DNA from: Gorsachius magnificus
Taxonomy: Eukaryota; Chordata; Aves; Pelecaniformes; Ardeidae
Direction of reading: 5' to 3'
Assembly (NCBI GenBank): GCA_034008185.1
Contig: CM067082.1
Coordinates: 99,443,311 to 99,507,310, forward strand
Length of the DNA stretch: 64,000 bases
The notes beneath the pieces were generated by a model. It ran no database searches. It had not been told where the DNA came from and was given only the letters and a program-made list of their open reading frames with translations. Below are positions 62,388-64,000 of the stretch, piece by piece. The position numbers were made by a program, and so were the translations under genes. Position 1 is the stretch's first letter. Each line of letters begins with the position of its first letter.

Positions 62388-64000
62388 TACCATGGATAAC
62401 TTCTCCTTTGCAAGAACCTGGCAAACCAGGATGAGAAAACACTGGCTATACTTCTATAACATCAAAATAATCAGATAATTAAGCAAAACCTGTAATTTGC
62501 CTGGAACAGCTTGCAAAACAGCAACATGATCTGGCTTGCAAAATTCGTACAGGCTTTCTTTTAAAGGAACTAGTTTTGGGTTTTTTTGTTTCCCTCCCTC
62601 ACTGATGGATGTGTAAAATCAAACTAAAATAACAGCATGGGTATTCATTCTTTTGCTGTGTCAGTCTTAAACATCTGCGTTCAACCCCTTTTAAATAGGA
62701 TCACTGAAAGGTTTCCAATTATCACTCACATTATGCATTATCATCTAGCTGGGATTGCTGTATTGTACTGTAACAGAAAACTCTATGGTGCTTCATATAA
62801 ACTCAGGTATAACAACTCAGTGATATAAGCAATATGATAACACAATAGCTCATACTTCCATTTAAAAATTGTCATTCCTCTTTTTGTAAAATAACATCAG
62901 GTAATCTCTGTGCAATCCAAACTGATTTCTTAGAATAACTCTGGTACAAATGTTCAAAAGCTCTCATATTAATATATCATAGGCCATACATCTAGTTTTT
63001 AGGAAGAATGTCACAAAGGTTCGATCCATCTTTGAATAAATATGCCTTTTTTTTCAAAGCCCTTTTCATACCCATAAATATACACAATATAATTGTTTAG
63101 CCTTGTTAGTCTAAGCTTGCTTAAGGAAGAATAAAACGAACATACTTTAGACAGAACAGAGAGCAAAGCAAGGTAGAAAGGAAACAGCAGTGATAGATCC
63201 TTGTTTTCAGCAGCTTTTCATAAATTCTCTTGGGAAGCCAGCTGAGTTTCATTGAAGGGAATGAATCAATGGTCCTTCATAAAAAGAAAATCAATTAGAA
63301 AGTCATTACCTGAAAATTAGCACTCAAAAAACAGAATTCCATTTTAAAGCCAATTAGACTATATGTCAGTACTAAGTTGAATTGCACTTGCATTGATGTA
63401 TGTAAAATGAGGAACATCCTCCATCCCTAAGAGAGGTAGAGAGTGAAAAATTAAAGAACTTGTTTATAGACACTATTGAATTTATTTTTGAAAGCTATCT
63501 AGAGGAGAAGATGACTATGCTGGGCTTTATAACAGCTTTACATTGTATATCTCAAGTACTGATATTCTTACTGGAATTACAGCACTTGAGGAAACCTGAC
63601 TTTTGCTCGCTGTCATAACAACACAAAGGAAACCAACTGCTACTGTAAAAGCCATAGAAAGGGCTGAAGGCAGGTAAGTAGCCCAATAACCTCTTTTTCC
63701 CAATAGCTTGCCATAGTACTGGTGTGATTTGTGTTTTGCACCATGCTGGAAAGGCAAATAGTGCTAAGTATTGAGAAGGTGGAGTAGACAGCATCTCATA
63801 GAAGAGCTAAAATCTCCCCCTGGACTGCAGCTGGACAGTCAGCCCCCTACCTGTCTTCCTATATACAGTGACCCAGGTAATCCATCGTGCCTGGGTCTGC
63901 AGTGCATAAAGAGTGGTAGAATAGTCAAGACATCCCAATCAACACAGGAGATGTGACACAATGTGCAGGAGGTCTGGGATGAGCCAGCAGCTGGCGGCCA
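62388..64000. other. Intron sequence to the right edge, nothing recognised
   Basis: AT-rich to the right edge. No CNTNAP exon, known repeat or convincing frame. Confidence 0.5.

Larger units (their letters stand above)
49929..64000 (-). other. CNTNAP2: Intron upstream of the CNTNAP exon (partial)
   Basis: No earlier discoidin exon was recognised on the minus strand to the right edge, so this intron exceeds 14 kb. It contains one solo LTR, two MIR relics, two CR1 pieces and a possible cryptic terminal exon near 58.3-58.5 kb. Confidence 0.7.

Overview
The window is vertebrate nuclear DNA, most probably avian. It is AT-rich and intron-like, with no long conserved open frames. Its interspersed repeats are typical of birds: several CR1 LINE pieces of different ages, and four related solo LTRs of a family I recognise from bird genomes (LTR ends TGTCCTGG.../...CCACGACA).

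The one exon I can support lies on the minus strand at 49747-49894. It has perfect splice signals and encodes 49 codons of the end of a discoidin (F5/8 type C) domain of a contactin-associated protein. CNTNAP2 (CASPR2) is the best fit. The window therefore samples two very large introns of this neuronal cell-adhesion gene: at least 14.1 kb upstream of the exon (49895-64000) and at least 49.7 kb downstream of it (1-49746).

Layout in window order. 446-987: solo LTR. 5344-5864: a different 521-bp solo LTR with a perfect 5-bp target duplication. 12179-12250: short CR1. About 13240-13880: GC-rich islet. 22201-23315: CR1 with reverse transcriptase, missing its catalytic segment. 24746-25317: old LTR in the opposite orientation. 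36190-37957: old CR1 on the plus strand. 37958-41448: GC-rich block with a three-copy 177-bp tandem repeat, exon-like pieces and a possible gene terminus, flanked by two CR1 3' ends. About 46850-47070: possible conserved enhancer. 47653-48174: solo LTR. 49747-49894: CNTNAP exon. 53369-53960: solo LTR. 57580-57690 and 61835-61970: MIR SINE relics. 58660-58728: short CR1. 62059-62387: ancient CR1-type relic.

Nothing here is a multi-gene system. The strangest stretch is the GC-rich block at 38-41.4 kb. It looks like a foreign, gene-derived or multicopy segment inside the intron, and I could not identify it. Most remaining sequence is intron or intergenic-like DNA in which I see nothing.
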